Shown: positions 28,244 to 37,053 of the stretch, in pieces
Numbering within the stretch: the first letter of the stretch is position 1
How the letters are laid out: every line of letters begins with the position of its first letter
From: Paenibacillus kribbensis
GTDB taxonomy: Bacteria; Bacillota; Bacilli; Paenibacillales; Paenibacillaceae
Reading direction: 5' to 3'
DNA: 64,000 nucleotides
NCBI RefSeq assembly: GCF_002240415.1
Contig: NZ_CP020028.1
Span: 4,799,501-4,863,500, forward strand
The notes under the pieces: model-generated
The model's input: the letters and a program-made list of their open reading frames with translations, nothing else
The model's database searches: none
Told to the model about the DNA's origin: nothing
Translations under genes and position numbers: made by a program

Positions 28244-28498
28244 TTATTTCCGACGGCCCTGATTTTTACGCGCACCAGGCTGATTTTTGGAGAACTGCTG
28301 GTTCTTCATCATCTGCTGAGCCCTCTGCATTTGTTTTCCATTCAGGTTGTAACCCATCTGCTTGGCCATTTTTTGCAGCGTTTCAGGGTCGTTCTGCATC
28401 TTCTCAAGCTGTTTGCGAAGATAATAAGCACCGATGAAAAATCCCCCAACCAAACCAACAATCAGGGTAATAATCGGAATGACAATATTCCACACCAC
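28244..28498 (-). CDS. YneF-like small membrane protein (UPF0154)
   Basis: 84 residues: one N-terminal membrane helix (IVIPIITLIVGLVGGFFIGAY), then a basic helical tail with the family block QLEKMQNDPETLQKMAKQMG. The C-terminus is rich in Gln, Asn, Lys and Arg. Function of the family is not established. Confidence 0.88.
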   Translation of the reverse strand: MVWNIVIPIITLIVGLVGGFFIGAYYLRKQLEKMQNDPETLQKMAKQMGYNLNGKQMQRAQQMMKNQQFSKNQPGARKNQGRRK

Positions 28499-28605
28499 GA
28501 AGTCGTCACCTCTGTATATTTATATGAAACATCATGCATTACACACGAACCTATCATAGCAAAACATGGGACAGCTAGCAAATCACAATTTGCAAACATA
28601 TGTCC

Positions 28606-30303
28606 TTATTCTTTCTCCAAATCCACCAGCTTCGTCTTGACCGGCAGGCCTCCGGCATAACCGACCAAACTTCCGTTTGCACCTGATACCCGGTGACATG
28701 GAATCAGGATGGGCAGCGGATTTTTGTTGATCGCATCGCCGACTGCACGTACGGCCTTTGCTCGCCCGATAGACTCCGCAATATCCTTGTAGGACACGCT
28801 CTGTCCATACGGAATATTTTGCAGTGCATGCCATACCTGCTCTTGGAAGGGAATCCCTCTCAAATCATAGGCTATACTGAATTCCCGTCGTTCTCCGGCA
28901 AAATATTCACGCAGTTGATCCGCGGCCTCGCGCAGTTTTTCCGGTTGCTGCACATAGACATATTCCCCGATCCACGTTCGGGCCCACTGCTGAAGCAGTG
29001 CCTCCTTCGCATGAAAAACGCCAAACTCTATTCGGCACAGCCCCCGATCCGTTGCGCATAGCGTCAAAGTGCCCACAGGTGTCTCCATTTCATCATAATA
29101 AATGGTGGTTGGACCCTGTTCTACTTGCTGTTGCTCCTCCAGTTTGGAATGCGCCTGTGCGATCATTTCGCGTACTTGCTCATGTTGTTCCTTCTCAGAT
29201 GCTTGCTTGATCGCTGTCATAGCGTCTTCTCCTCCTATTCGGCTCAAAGCCCAAGCCGCCGTGCCCCGAAGCTCGGGGCGTGGATCATCCAGCAGAACCT
29301 CCGTCAGCTTGGGTACGGCACTGATATCCTTGAAATTGCCCAGCCCGATAATCGCATTGCGCTGAATCGGCTTTTTCCCTCGCCAGGCTGCCGCGCTTTG
29401 TCCAAACCGTTCCTTGAATTCACGATTGCTCAAATCCAGCAACGGCAGCAGCAGCGGCTTCACAATTTCGGGATCGGGTGCAAGCTCAGGATGATGATCC
29501 CAGTTAAGGCCCCGATTTTTGGGACATACCATTTGACAGGTATCACATCCATACAGCCGATTCCCTATTTTTAGCATAAACTCTTCATCCAGAAAGCCTT
29601 TCGTTTGTGTCAAAAAGGACACACACCGCTGGGCATTCAGCTCCCCGGGTCCCACAAGCGCGCCCGTAGGACACGCATCCAGGCATTTGGTGCATTCCCC
29701 GCAGCCATCCGTGACCGGTTCATCTGGTTGAAAAGGAATGTTCGTCAGCAATTCGCCCAGATAAATCCATGATCCCAGCGTCGGTGAGATCATCATTGTG
29801 TTTTTGCCGCTAAAGCCAATACCTGCGCGTTCTGCTACTGCCCGGTCCGACAGTTCCCCGGTATCCACCATGTTCTTCATTATCGCATCAGGCACCCGCT
29901 CACTTATAAAAGCCTCAAGCTTTTCCATCGCCTCGCGCAGCACAAGATGATAATCCTTCCCCCAGGCCGAACGTGCCATAATACCACGGTATTTGCCCTT
30001 GTCCGATTTCGGCGGATTCTTCATTTTGGCAGGATACGCCACCGCAATGGCAATCAGGGATGCAGGCTGTGAGCCATACAGCTCCGGATAAATCCGCTTG
30101 TCAATATCCGGCTCCTCAAAGCCGGATTCATAGCCTTTGGCCCGATGCTCTTCCAATATAGCTTTCAGAGACAGAAAGGGGTCGGCGGATGCGAACCCGA
30201 TGGAGTCGATACCCAGCCCCGGAGCCGCCTCGATGATCTCCTGCTTGAGTGATGCCCAGGTCGAAGCGGTTCCGGCAGCCGTCCGAATTAGCTCGTGTTG
30301 CAT
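28606..30303 (-). CDS. queG: Epoxyqueuosine reductase QueG fused to a methylated-DNA cysteine methyltransferase (565 aa)
   Basis: Residues 1 to about 390 are QueG, the cobalamin and double 4Fe-4S enzyme that makes queuosine in tRNA. Cluster cysteines are Cys201, 204, 207, 211 (CGECTKCLDAC) and Cys227, 253, 256, 260 (CDTCQMVCPKN), with C-terminal HEAT repeats around 310-385. Residues about 399-565 are an Ogt-type O6-alkylguanine repair domain with the acceptor Cys536 in PILIPCHRVS. A short Gln-rich linker joins them and the frame is continuous. The two activities have no known link, so co-translation rather than channelling is the likely gain. Confidence 0.92.
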   Translation of the reverse strand: MQHELIRTAAGTASTWASLKQEIIEAAPGLGIDSIGFASADPFLSLKAILEEHRAKGYESGFEEPDIDKRIYPELYGSQPASLIAIAVAYPAKMKNPPKSDKGKYRGIMARSAWGKDYHLVLREAMEKLEAFISERVPDAIMKNMVDTGELSDRAVAERAGIGFSGKNTMMISPTLGSWIYLGELLTNIPFQPDEPVTDGCGECTKCLDACPTGALVGPGELNAQRCVSFLTQTKGFLDEEFMLKIGNRLYGCDTCQMVCPKNRGLNWDHHPELAPDPEIVKPLLLPLLDLSNREFKERFGQSAAAWRGKKPIQRNAIIGLGNFKDISAVPKLTEVLLDDPRPELRGTAAWALSRIGGEDAMTAIKQASEKEQHEQVREMIAQAHSKLEEQQQVEQGPTTIYYDEMETPVGTLTLCATDRGLCRIEFGVFHAKEALLQQWARTWIGEYVYVQQPEKLREAADQLREYFAGERREFSIAYDLRGIPFQEQVWHALQNIPYGQSVSYKDIAESIGRAKAVRAVGDAINKNPLPILIPCHRVSGANGSLVGYAGGLPVKTKLVDLEKE

Positions 30304-30405
30304 CCGATACTCACCTCTCTTTCATTCCTTCGTACATAATCACCTATATGAGGAATTTGCAACAATCCCCTTATCTTAAATTTCAACAGAAAATAACAGC
30401 AGATG

Positions 30406-30843
30406 CTACCGTAAATTTTTAACAGCGCTGGTCGCCAGGAAATCACAGTGATTGTTCAGCTCGTTGTCACTGTGTCCCTTCACCTTTACATATTCAACCT
30501 CATGCTTGCCCATCAATGCCCACAATTCTTCCCACAGCTCTTTATTTTCAACAGGCTGATTTTTACTGTTGCGCCAGCCGTTACGGAGCCAATTCTTAAT
30601 CCAGCCCTGCTTGAAGCAATTGACGACATAGGCAGAGTCACTGTGTACTTTGACATGGCATGGCTCCTTGAGCATTTTCAGCGCTTCGATCACAGACCTG
30701 ATCTCCATGCGGTTATTTGTTGTCATTTTCTCGGCTCCCGACAGTTCCTTGCGATGCTCTCCATACAGTAAAACGACACCCCAACCCCCAGGGCCCGGAT
30801 TTCCCGAACAAGCGCCATCGGTATATACCATCACTTCTTTCAC
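30406..30843 (-). CDS. rnhA: Ribonuclease HI
   Basis: About 145 residues; removes RNA from RNA-DNA hybrids. The acidic residues lie in VYTDGACSGNPGPGGWG, NRMEIRSVIEALK and HSDSAYVV, with a late Asp in GHSDNELNN. The start is placed at the GTG at 30843 after GAGGA, which gives the normal N-terminus. An ATG 14 codons upstream (30885) has a weaker site. Confidence 0.93.
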   Translation of the reverse strand: MKEVMVYTDGACSGNPGPGGWGVVLLYGEHRKELSGAEKMTTNNRMEIRSVIEALKMLKEPCHVKVHSDSAYVVNCFKQGWIKNWLRNGWRNSKNQPVENKELWEELWALMGKHEVEYVKVKGHSDNELNNHCDFLATSAVKNLR

Positions 30844-30936
30844 ATTCCTCTTCCTTTCCTGATTCGTAACCGTCTGCTCCATCATGATCCTGATCGGTTC
30901 ACACGCGCTTACGCATTGATTTCAATTATCGTTCCT

Positions 30937-31521
30937 CTATAGCCACTTCCACTCGGATATCGGCCAAAATATAAACTCTGCACGCCCCAGCAAATCCTGA
31001 GCTTTAATGCTGCCAAAATAGCGACTGTCCTTGCTTGCAGCAGTATGGCGGTTATCTCCCATGACAAAAAAGTGACCCGGCTCCACCGTAAAAGGGCCGT
31101 AATCACCATCCTCCACCCTGGAGCTGGTGTAAGGCTCATTTAGCAGCTCACCGTTCACATACAATAGATTATGTTCAACCCGGATCACGTCCCCGGGAGT
31201 GCCTATCACTCTTTTCACTAAAAACCTCGGGCTGGTCGGCTTCGAGTCGGGATCTTTTAAAATCACGATGTCTCCTCTGCCCGGATCATGAAAATTGTAA
31301 ACCAGCTTGTTAACGAGCAGATGCTGGCTTTCCATGAGCGTCGGCTGCATCGAGTGTCCCCTGACCGTGGACAGATTAAACACGAACAGATTCAGAAGCA
31401 GCAAGACAATCATCGCAATCAGAAGAGTGACCAGCCAATCGCGTATGTTACCAGAGCGACCTGCTTGTTTGGATGTTCCCGGTGAAGGAACTGGGCCTGA
31501 CGAAGGAGCCAAAGCGTCCAT
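30937..31521 (-). CDS. Type I signal peptidase
   Basis: 194-residue membrane protease that removes secretory signal peptides outside the membrane. A single N-terminal anchor (WLVTLLIAMIVLLLLNLFVF) is followed by the Ser box STVRGHSMQPTL, the Lys box RFLVKRVIGTPGD and GHFFVMGDNRHTAASKDSR. The ATG at 31521 has GTAAGGAGG upstream. It is one of the Ser-Lys SipS-type enzymes that Bacillales carry in several copies. Confidence 0.95.
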   Translation of the reverse strand: MDALAPSSGPVPSPGTSKQAGRSGNIRDWLVTLLIAMIVLLLLNLFVFNLSTVRGHSMQPTLMESQHLLVNKLVYNFHDPGRGDIVILKDPDSKPTSPRFLVKRVIGTPGDVIRVEHNLLYVNGELLNEPYTSSRVEDGDYGPFTVEPGHFFVMGDNRHTAASKDSRYFGSIKAQDLLGRAEFIFWPISEWKWL

Positions 31522-31650
31522 ATTAATCCTCCTTACCCCTGTTATAAATAGAAAAGCATATCCCGTACCCGATTGCAACGGTTACTCAGATATGCTCTAA
31601 ATGGAAGTATTAACCTCAAAGATATTCAATTCTCTTTATATCGATTGCCA

Positions 31651-32076
31651 TTAATGCGGAGCCAAAATACTGAGTTTCTGAAAAGTTTGTAAAATCTGGC
31701 TCGCTCCGTAGCCCATCGCTTCATACAAAGGCATGGCCGCGCTATTATGCTTGTCCCCGGCTACCAAAATACGGCTAACCTTACGCTGCTGAAAACGCTG
31801 CTCCATGGATTCCACAAGCGACTTGCCAATTCCCATCCGACGATGATCCGGGTGAACAGCAATACGATAATAACAACCATGATTCTGATCAATCGTGCCA
31901 ATCAGGGCGCCAACGATCTCTCCCTCTTCTTCCGCAACGACGATCAAACCGGAATCCCACGAAAGCTGACGTGCAAAAGCGCCCACCGTCTCCTTGTAGC
32001 ACTCCTCTGACAAGGCAATTTGCATGAGTTCCGTTACTGGATTCACATCACTTAATTGAAAGGAACGAACGTGCAT
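31651..32076 (-). CDS. GNAT family N-acetyltransferase
   Basis: 141-residue single-domain GNAT protein with the acetyl-CoA loop HPDHRRMGIGKSLVESM and a preceding strand YYRIAV. It resembles the RimI-like and YpeA-like groups but the substrate cannot be told. It is transcribed alone with no obvious partners. Confidence 0.85.
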   Translation of the reverse strand: MHVRSFQLSDVNPVTELMQIALSEECYKETVGAFARQLSWDSGLIVVAEEEGEIVGALIGTIDQNHGCYYRIAVHPDHRRMGIGKSLVESMEQRFQQRKVSRILVAGDKHNSAAMPLYEAMGYGASQILQTFQKLSILAPH

Positions 32077-32357
32077 AAGTTATATCTCCCTTTTCGTAAG
32101 CATAATTAAAAAATGAGACAGCACCGTCATTTTTACATAAATCCTTAAAGTTCTTAGCATGGCGTTAATCACGAGGCATTATGATAAAAATGCATACGAT
32201 CTGCTATATATGAATGAAGAACAGAAAAAGGGTATGTACCCTCAAATCGTCAGGTCCAAAGACATGACAATGATATAGCAGACGACAAAAAAGCCGAAAT
32301 TTCTGCTTCCTTGACCATTAAACCATACTTTTAATAGGAATACATCCCTTTTTCTCA

Positions 32358-32385
32358 TGTAAGCGCTGTATATGAAGCGTTTACA
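32358..32385. promoter_or_regulatory. Inverted repeat with cre-like arms upstream of sodA
   Basis: TGTAAGCGCT (32358-32367) and AGCGTTTACA (32376-32385) are inverted copies with one difference, 8 bases apart. Read as a CcpA site, TGTAAGCGCTGTAT matches 12 of 14 consensus positions. It lies in the 521-base AT-rich gap 32077-32597, about 120 bases upstream of the sodA promoter; nothing else is seen in the first 280 bases of that gap. Confidence 0.4.
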
Positions 32386-32502
32386 TTTTTGCATCTCATA
32401 TTTTCCCTCTTAATTACCTATATTTTGTGTATTCCAGTCGGGTTTTGGGCATACTAGCTGCTAGGTCGTGATTCCCAGTTTGCTATTTTACAAACAAAAA
32501 TG

Positions 32503-32531
32503 TTGATAAAATAGCCTGAATGCGGTTTAAT
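32503..32531 (+). promoter_or_regulatory. sodA promoter
   Basis: TTGATA, a 17-base spacer and TTTAAT lie 67 bases before the sodA ATG. This is a reasonable sigma-A promoter, with an alternative TAATAT two bases on. Confidence 0.55.
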
Positions 32532-32597
32532 ATAACTGTAGAGGGTATTATTACATAGGAATACCTTACCCAACCATATAACCAGGAGGGATTTACT

Positions 32598-33212
32598 ATG
32601 GCATTTCAATTACCAGAACTTCCTTACGCGAAAGACGCACTGGAGCCGCACATTGATGCGCTGACAGTAGAAATTCACCATGATCGTCACCATAACACAT
32701 ATGTAACAAACCTGAACGCAGCTCTGGAGAGCGCTCCTGAACTGCAAAGCAAAAGCCTGGAGGATCTGATCTCCAATCTGGACAGCGTTCCTGAAAGCAT
32801 CCGCACTGCGGTTCGCAACAACGGTGGCGGACACCATAACCACAGCCTGTTCTGGGAAGTTATCGGTCCTAATGGCGGCGGACAACCAACGGGTGCCATT
32901 GCTGATGCAATCAATAACGAGCTGGGCGGCTATGACAAATTCAAAGAAGACTTCACTAAAGCAGCTACAACACGCTTTGGCAGCGGCTGGGCTTGGCTGG
33001 TTGTCGGTAAAGACGGCAAACTGGCGATCACTAGCACTCCTAACCAAGACAGCCCACTGTTCGAAGGTCTGACTCCGGTACTTGGATTGGACGTTTGGGA
33101 GCATGCTTACTACCTGAAATATCAAAACAAACGCCCAGATTACATTGCAGCATTCTACAATGTTATCAACTGGGATGAAGTGAACAAACGTTACGCGGCT
33201 GCAAAGAAATAA
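32598..33212 (+). CDS. sodA: Superoxide dismutase [Mn]
   Basis: 204-residue cytoplasmic Mn/Fe superoxide dismutase. Ligand regions [21 protein letters not shown] and [18 protein letters not shown] are intact. CCAGGAGGG precedes the ATG. It is monocistronic with its own promoter and terminator. Compared with the long dismutase at 25066 it lacks any N-terminal extension and is the likely housekeeping copy. Gly and Gln positions suggest Mn, but the metal is not proven from sequence. Confidence 0.97.
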   Translation: MAFQLPELPYAKDALEPHIDALTVEIHHDRHHNTYVTNLNAALESAPELQSKSLEDLISNLDSVPESIRTAVRNNGGGHHNHSLFWEVIGPNGGGQPTGAIADAINNELGGYDKFKEDFTKAATTRFGSGWAWLVVGKDGKLAITSTPNQDSPLFEGLTPVLGLDVWEHAYYLKYQNKRPDYIAAFYNVINWDEVNKRYAAAKK

Positions 33213-33244
33213 GCCAGTAACAAACATCACTACCCTATAATAAT

Positions 33245-33287
33245 GGCTGTCTCCAAAGTAGAGTTTCTACGAGTGAGACAGCCTTTT
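33245..33287 (+). terminator. sodA terminator
   Basis: GGCTGTCTC / GAGACAGCC stem followed by TTTT. Confidence 0.85.
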
Positions 33288-33358
33288 CGATTTAATGGAT
33301 GGATAAAAGAACTCCGACCATTAGCGACGCTTCTCAAATACAATGCTGGAGGTTATGG

Positions 33359-33856
33359 ATGCAGACTTTTTTTCGTTACAACTGGATGGTGCGGGAACAA
33401 TGGTACCGCTGGTGTGAAGAGGTGCCGCAGGAGGAACTGCTGAAAGAACGGGTTGGCGGTGTCGGCGGTATTTTGAAGACGCTCTTTCATATCGTCGATG
33501 TGGAGTGGAGCTGGATTCAAACGATTCAGGGCAAGCCTGATTTTCAGGAGGACTTCTCTCGCTATGCTACGCTGGATAAAGTCCGTGAGCTGGATGCGAG
33601 GTTTCGACTTGATGTCGAGCCGTTCGTGCTCGCCTGGCATGAAGGGCTGGAACGAAAAGCGTATGAAGATCACCTCCCGGACGGCAGGATTGTGATCGAT
33701 GCCTGGGGTGAGGTGATGCGCCATACCATCGCCCACCAAATTCATCATATCGGACAGTTGTCCGTATGGTCCCGTGAGCTCGGGAAGCCTCCGGTTTCGG
33801 CCAATCTGATCGGCAAAGGGCTGATTGAGATCGAGGGTCGTACCAATTCGCTTTAA
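33359..33856 (+). CDS. DinB/YfiT-like four-helix metal-binding protein
   Basis: 165-residue DinB-superfamily protein. The metal-binding His pattern is seen as TLFHIVDVEWSW near the N-terminus and RHTIAHQIHHIGQL near the C-terminus. The start at 33359 has GGAGG six bases upstream. Members include bacillithiol-linked S-transferases; the exact reaction is unknown. It follows sodA but is separated by a terminator. Confidence 0.85.
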   Translation: MQTFFRYNWMVREQWYRWCEEVPQEELLKERVGGVGGILKTLFHIVDVEWSWIQTIQGKPDFQEDFSRYATLDKVRELDARFRLDVEPFVLAWHEGLERKAYEDHLPDGRIVIDAWGEVMRHTIAHQIHHIGQLSVWSRELGKPPVSANLIGKGLIEIEGRTNSL

Positions 33857-33889
33857 AGATCGAAAGCAGAGAAAATGTATATCTATATG

Positions 33890-33949
33890 AAGGCAGGGCC
33901 GTCCCTCAGTAGTTTTAACACTAAAGGACGACCCTGCCTTTATATTTTT
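33890..33949 (+). terminator. Terminator between the DinB gene and the AraC regulator
   Basis: AAGGCAGGGCCGTCC pairs with GGACGACCCTGCCTT around an 18-base loop with one mismatch. T-rich and A-rich flanks allow use in both directions. Confidence 0.8.
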
Positions 33950-33953
33950 CACA

Positions 33954-34832
33954 TTATGAAAGGACGGCTTGCCGCTGCACACTCATCTGGTATTGTTTAG
34001 GTGTAATTCCGTATTTCTTCTTAAAAAGACCGATAAAATAGGAAACGCTCTCATAATTCAAATCAAAGGCGACCTCCGTTACGTTTCTGTGCTGGAGCCA
34101 TTGCTTGGCGAGCTGCATTTTTTGATTCGTAATATAATCAAGCGGAGTCAAGCCTGTTATTTTCTTAAACTGATTTGTAAAATTCGCATGTGACATGTTG
34201 TAGTTATCCGCCAAATCCTTCACATGCCTGATGCCGGGCAATTGTTCCTGAATGTCGCGAATCGCGCGGAACACTGGATGCCGGTCGTTCGTGAGCAAAT
34301 TTTGTTCGAGCACCTGCATCTGTAGCAAATGATAGGCCATTTCCTGAGCGCTCAGATCAATCAGGAATTTTTTTCTTTCGGCAGGTTGTTCCATATACTG
34401 CTTGATCCGTTCCATGGAGGCTGTAAGTAAATTCGTCTTTTCGTTCAACTCACAGCGAACCACCGAATGAGCAGGAGCACTTTCCGAAACCTGAAATTCC
34501 TCCTCTACCACACCTCTCAACCGTTCCATTAACTGATCGCTTAATTCAAACACCAGTGCCTTGGTATGTTCTTTGATTTTCATTTCAACGCTGGACTGTG
34601 GAGGAAGCAGGATAATTTCTTGAGCATCGTATTCAAAATGCTCTGCTTCATTAATTTTGACCTCTTTCCTTCCCTCCAGAATGGTGCACAGCTTAGGATA
34701 TTCATATGAAGCATATTTTTCGTAATAGTTCTCCGGAAGATCATAATATAAAATCCGGATCAGATCGGTTTCATATCCATACTGCAGCTCACTATAACGA
34801 TTAAAGTCTCCTAAAGTCTTGGCATGCTCCAT
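33954..34832 (-). CDS. AraC family transcriptional regulator
   Basis: 292-residue protein with an N-terminal cupin-like sensing domain (ILLPPQSSVEMKIKEHTKAL) and a C-terminal double HTH (VKDLADNYNMSHANFTNQFK; VTEVAFDLNYESVSYFIGLF). The start at 34832 has GGGTGAG upstream. It diverges from the iron alcohol dehydrogenase gene over 162 bases, so control of that gene is likely. The inducer is unknown. Confidence 0.9.
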   Translation of the reverse strand: MEHAKTLGDFNRYSELQYGYETDLIRILYYDLPENYYEKYASYEYPKLCTILEGRKEVKINEAEHFEYDAQEIILLPPQSSVEMKIKEHTKALVFELSDQLMERLRGVVEEEFQVSESAPAHSVVRCELNEKTNLLTASMERIKQYMEQPAERKKFLIDLSAQEMAYHLLQMQVLEQNLLTNDRHPVFRAIRDIQEQLPGIRHVKDLADNYNMSHANFTNQFKKITGLTPLDYITNQKMQLAKQWLQHRNVTEVAFDLNYESVSYFIGLFKKKYGITPKQYQMSVQRQAVLS

Positions 34833-34994
34833 CCATCTCACCCTTTTAAAAATCAAGATATTTTATAATAAAATTCGTTAGTTCCCCCCAATATGGAGCA
34901 GTATGATAAGGATATAAGGATGGTAATGAGATCCTTTAACTCCATCATTATACCTCGATTTATCTCAAAATAATATTAAAGGTGGATGCATACG

Positions 34995-36149
34995 ATGACA
35001 GAAACTTCGAAATTCATGATGCCGAATATGAGTCTTATGGGCTCAGGCGCATTGGCGAATGCAGGTACGGAAATTGGCAAGCTGGGCTATACAAATGCAT
35101 TGATCGTAACCGATAAGCCTTTAGTTGATATTGGCATTGTGAAAAAGGTAATAAGTATGCTGGATGCTCAAAACGTTAAATCCGTCGTATACAGTGGTAC
35201 ACAGCCGAATCCCACCGTTGCAAATGTAAACGAGGGCCTGGAGTTGTTGATTCAATCCAAATGCGATTTCATTATTTCGCTTGGAGGCGGATCACCGCAT
35301 GACTGTGCCAAGGGTATCGCACTTTTGGCTTCCAATGGCGGTCAAATTGGTGATTACGAAGGCGTGGATAAATCCACGAAGCCTTCCTTCCCTCTGATTG
35401 CCATTAATACAACGGCAGGAACAGCTAGCGAAATGACGATGTTTTGTATTATTACGGATGAAGAGCGCCATATCAAAATGGCGATTGTCGACAAGCACAC
35501 GACACCGCTCATTGCTGTCAACGATCCTGATCTGATGATGGCTATGCCCAAGTCATTAACTGCTGCAACAGGAATGGATGCGCTTACTCATTCTATTGAA
35601 GCTTATGTATCCACCAATGCTACACCTATTACAGATGCGTGTGCGATCAAAGCAATCGAGCTGATTCGCGACAATCTGGCCAGAGCCGTCGATGACGGTA
35701 ACGACGTAGAGGCTCGCAGCCAAATGGCTTACGCTGAATTTCTGGCAGGCATGGCGTTCAATAACGCGGGATTGGGCTTTGTTCACGCGATGGCACATCA
35801 GCTTGGCGGCTTCTATAATCTGCCACATGGTGTTTGCAACGCCATTTTGCTGCCGCATGTAGAGCGCTATAACGCCAAGGTATCCGCCGAACGGCTCACC
35901 GATATCGCCCGTGCTCTTGGCGAAAATACAGACGGTGTTACACCGGAACAAGGTGCCAACCTCGCTCTGCAGGCTATCGAGAAGCTGGCTAAACGAGTCA
36001 ACATCCCGTCCGGTCTGGAAGAGCTCGGTGTCAAACGCGAAGATTTCACCGTACTCGCAGCGAACGCGCTTAAAGATGCCTGCGGCGTAACCAATCCGGT
36101 TCAGCCTACGCAGCAAGAAGTCATCGCCATTTTTGAACAGGCCATGTAA
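34995..36149 (+). CDS. Iron-containing (group III) alcohol dehydrogenase
   Basis: 384-residue NAD-dependent dehydrogenase. [31 protein letters not shown] and the metal-binding [21 protein letters not shown] are present. The start is set at the second ATG (34995), nine bases after AAAGGTGG. It resembles Bacillus methanol-dehydrogenase-like and E. coli FucO/YiaY-type enzymes. The substrate is a short alcohol or aldehyde, probably under control of the divergent AraC regulator. Confidence 0.93.
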   Translation: MTETSKFMMPNMSLMGSGALANAGTEIGKLGYTNALIVTDKPLVDIGIVKKVISMLDAQNVKSVVYSGTQPNPTVANVNEGLELLIQSKCDFIISLGGGSPHDCAKGIALLASNGGQIGDYEGVDKSTKPSFPLIAINTTAGTASEMTMFCIITDEERHIKMAIVDKHTTPLIAVNDPDLMMAMPKSLTAATGMDALTHSIEAYVSTNATPITDACAIKAIELIRDNLARAVDDGNDVEARSQMAYAEFLAGMAFNNAGLGFVHAMAHQLGGFYNLPHGVCNAILLPHVERYNAKVSAERLTDIARALGENTDGVTPEQGANLALQAIEKLAKRVNIPSGLEELGVKREDFTVLAANALKDACGVTNPVQPTQQEVIAIFEQAM

Positions 36150-36176
36150 GAACGATTGTTTTTAAATATTAATCTA

Positions 36177-36218
36177 ATGAGTAGAAAAGGTCTTTAAGTC
36201 CCTTTCTACTCATTTTTT
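36177..36218 (+). terminator. Terminator after the alcohol dehydrogenase gene
   Basis: ATGAGTAGAAA / TTTCTACTCAT stem followed by TTTTTT. Confidence 0.9.
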
Positions 36219-36276
36219 ATAATAAAACTGCACTACTTTTCGTAGGATAAATCCTAATTATTAATTCCAATTCTGG

Positions 36277-37053
36277 TTATTCTGCTTCTATGATTTGAAT
36301 CAAACCCAAGTCAAGTAGCATAATACACAGCAGGCTTAGAAGCTTGTATCTTCCCTTTATTGAAAAGTAGCCCTCCTGTAAATTAAATATCTGTAGGTTT
36401 GCAACTGAAAAATGGTCTAAATCATAGTCTGATATTCCTAAAAGCTCAAGAGCTCGTTCCATTTCGTCAACGGCTCTAACTAAAGAATCTTCTTCAATTT
36501 TATTTTGTAATACCTTTTGTTCATTGAGAAATCTTTTTAATTCTGCTCCCGTTTTAAATTCCAATTCATGTGTATTTTCAATAAAACCAGAGGCAACAAA
36601 GCTTTCAATACACGGGTAGCTTATTAAAAGCATACCTTGCCTTGTAAAACCTTCATTTTCTCGGGAATTACTCAACGTTTGAATTAAATTGGCAATTAGC
36701 TCGGAATCTTTGTTAGAATCAACATCTCTGTCAAAAATATAAAAAATAGCTGCACGATCTACAGGGAAACTATACTCTTCAATTAATGTTTCAAACATAT
36801 TATTTAAAAAATCGTTGCTGTCGTCTATAAACGAAATGGCAGATTCTTCAGTGTTTATCACAAATACAGAAGATTCAATGCCTTCTTTACTATTGGATTT
36901 TTTATATTTCAACATTCGATTTAAACTTTCATACTGATAATCAAATATTTGGGTAAATAATTTGTGAATCAAATAAAACTCGGTTTTTAATCCTTCAACA
37001 ACTAATAGCACTTTTCCAATATTTTTTTCTTTATTTAATATTATTGTTCTCAT
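36277..37053 (-). CDS. RloB/AbiLii-like TOPRIM-type protein
   Basis: 258 residues from the ATG at 37053. LLVVEGLKTEFYL (Glu20, Glu25) and IFYIFDRDVDSN (Asp108, Asp110) fit the acidic pattern of the TOPRIM-like fold in RloB and OLD-family nucleases; ISYPCIESFVASG follows. The start overlaps the ATPase gene upstream by 23 bases, so the two are coupled. The gene is much more AT-rich than mutY next door. The RloAB and AbiL pairs act in phage defence by abortive infection. Nuclease activity is inferred; I have not confirmed a family profile. Confidence 0.7.
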   Translation of the reverse strand: MRTIILNKEKNIGKVLLVVEGLKTEFYLIHKLFTQIFDYQYESLNRMLKYKKSNSKEGIESSVFVINTEESAISFIDDSNDFLNNMFETLIEEYSFPVDRAAIFYIFDRDVDSNKDSELIANLIQTLSNSRENEGFTRQGMLLISYPCIESFVASGFIENTHELEFKTGAELKRFLNEQKVLQNKIEEDSLVRAVDEMERALELLGISDYDLDHFSVANLQIFNLQEGYFSIKGRYKLLSLLCIMLLDLGLIQIIEAE

